From Candidatus Omnitrophota bacterium (lineage in GTDB: Bacteria; Omnitrophota; Koll11; Pluralincolimonadales; Pluralincolimonadaceae), in the NCBI GenBank assembly GCA_022709465.1, contig JAKLIT010000076.1, positions 1 through 6,397 on the forward strand: DNA of 6,397 nt, read 5' to 3'. Below the pieces are notes generated by a model. That model worked only from the letters and a program-made list of their open reading frames with translations, had not been told where the DNA came from and ran no database searches. How positions within the stretch are numbered: the stretch's first letter is position 1; each line of letters begins with the position of its first letter. Below, piece after piece: positions 6,203 to 6,397 of this stretch. Position numbers and translations under genes: made by a program.

Positions 6203-6397
6203 ATGGCCATACAGACGATCAAATGGAGCGGGGACTCTATCAAGATAATAGACCAGACGCTGCTGCCCGGGAAACTCGTATACCTGAAATTCCGCGACGT
6301 GAAAAGTTTCTGGCACGCGATAAAGAAGCTGCAGGTGCGCGGCGCCCCGGCGCTCGGGGTAGCGGCGGCATACGGCGCCTACCTCGGCATCAGGGGC
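6203..6397 (+). CDS. mtnA: S-methyl-5-thioribose-1-phosphate isomerase, N-terminal part (truncated by window)
   Basis: The first 65 codons of a gene that runs off the right edge. The translation starts MAIQTIKWSGDSIKIIDQTLLP and includes VRGAPALGVAAAYG near residues 45-58. This matches the N-terminus of MtnA, with its typical I-x-W, L/I-D-Q-T-x-L-P and VRGAPAIGVAAAYG features. MtnA isomerises 5-methylthioribose 1-phosphate to the ribulose form in methionine salvage, and some members also serve 5-deoxyribose salvage. The related eIF-2B alpha/beta/delta and ribose-1,5-bisphosphate isomerase families share the fold. The N-terminal motifs favour MtnA, but the catalytic Cys and Asp lie beyond the window and cannot be checked. 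Confidence 0.9.
   Translation, partial: MAIQTIKWSGDSIKIIDQTLLPGKLVYLKFRDVKSFWHAIKKLQVRGAPALGVAAAYGAYLGIRG

Overview
The window is a dense run of seven same-strand (+) genes and reads as one operon-like block of bacterial chromosome. Gene gaps are 4 to 11 bases, or the genes overlap by 4 to 14 bases. No RNA gene, transposon, CRISPR array, prophage gene or intrinsic terminator is visible, and no gap exceeds about 11 bases. The sequence is fairly GC-rich by eye, yet uses ATA for Ile and AGG for Arg very freely. That combination, together with the gene set (an unmodified-looking housekeeping core plus Fe-S and radical SAM proteins), suggests an anaerobic bacterium of a poorly cultured lineage. 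Something like Omnitrophota would fit, but this is a weak guess that needs a phylogeny.

Left part (1-2646): the 3' end of a DNA polymerase III delta' subunit gene (holB), then a PSP1/RicT-family Fe-S protein gene with a TTG start, then methionyl-tRNA synthetase (metG). The order holB - ricT - metG - tatD is an ancient neighbourhood. Bacillus subtilis has holB-yaaT and, a few genes on, metS-yabD(tatD). This supports vertical inheritance and the calls themselves.

Middle part (2643-4031): a single 462-codon gene joins a complete TatD metallo-hydrolase to a radical SAM domain of the TatD-associated type. The fused form is the most unusual protein here. Inside its radical SAM half lies a perfect 11-bp inverted repeat with a 4-base loop, beginning just after the third cluster cysteine codon.

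Right part (4018-6397): a CPBP (Rce1/Abi-like) intramembrane protease with an unusual N-terminal two-helix extension, a DUF362 protein ending in two 4Fe-4S ferredoxin motifs, and the first 65 codons of mtnA (methylthioribose-1-phosphate isomerase).

The core genes serve replication, RNA processing and translation. The later genes add Fe-S and SAM-linked chemistry. A radical SAM enzyme releases 5'-deoxyadenosine, and MtnA-type isomerases can take part in salvage of SAM by-products, so a functional link is possible but is inference only. I see no clear evidence of a wholly new system. The TatD-radical SAM fusion with its internal hairpin and its DUF362/CPBP neighbours is the best lead.
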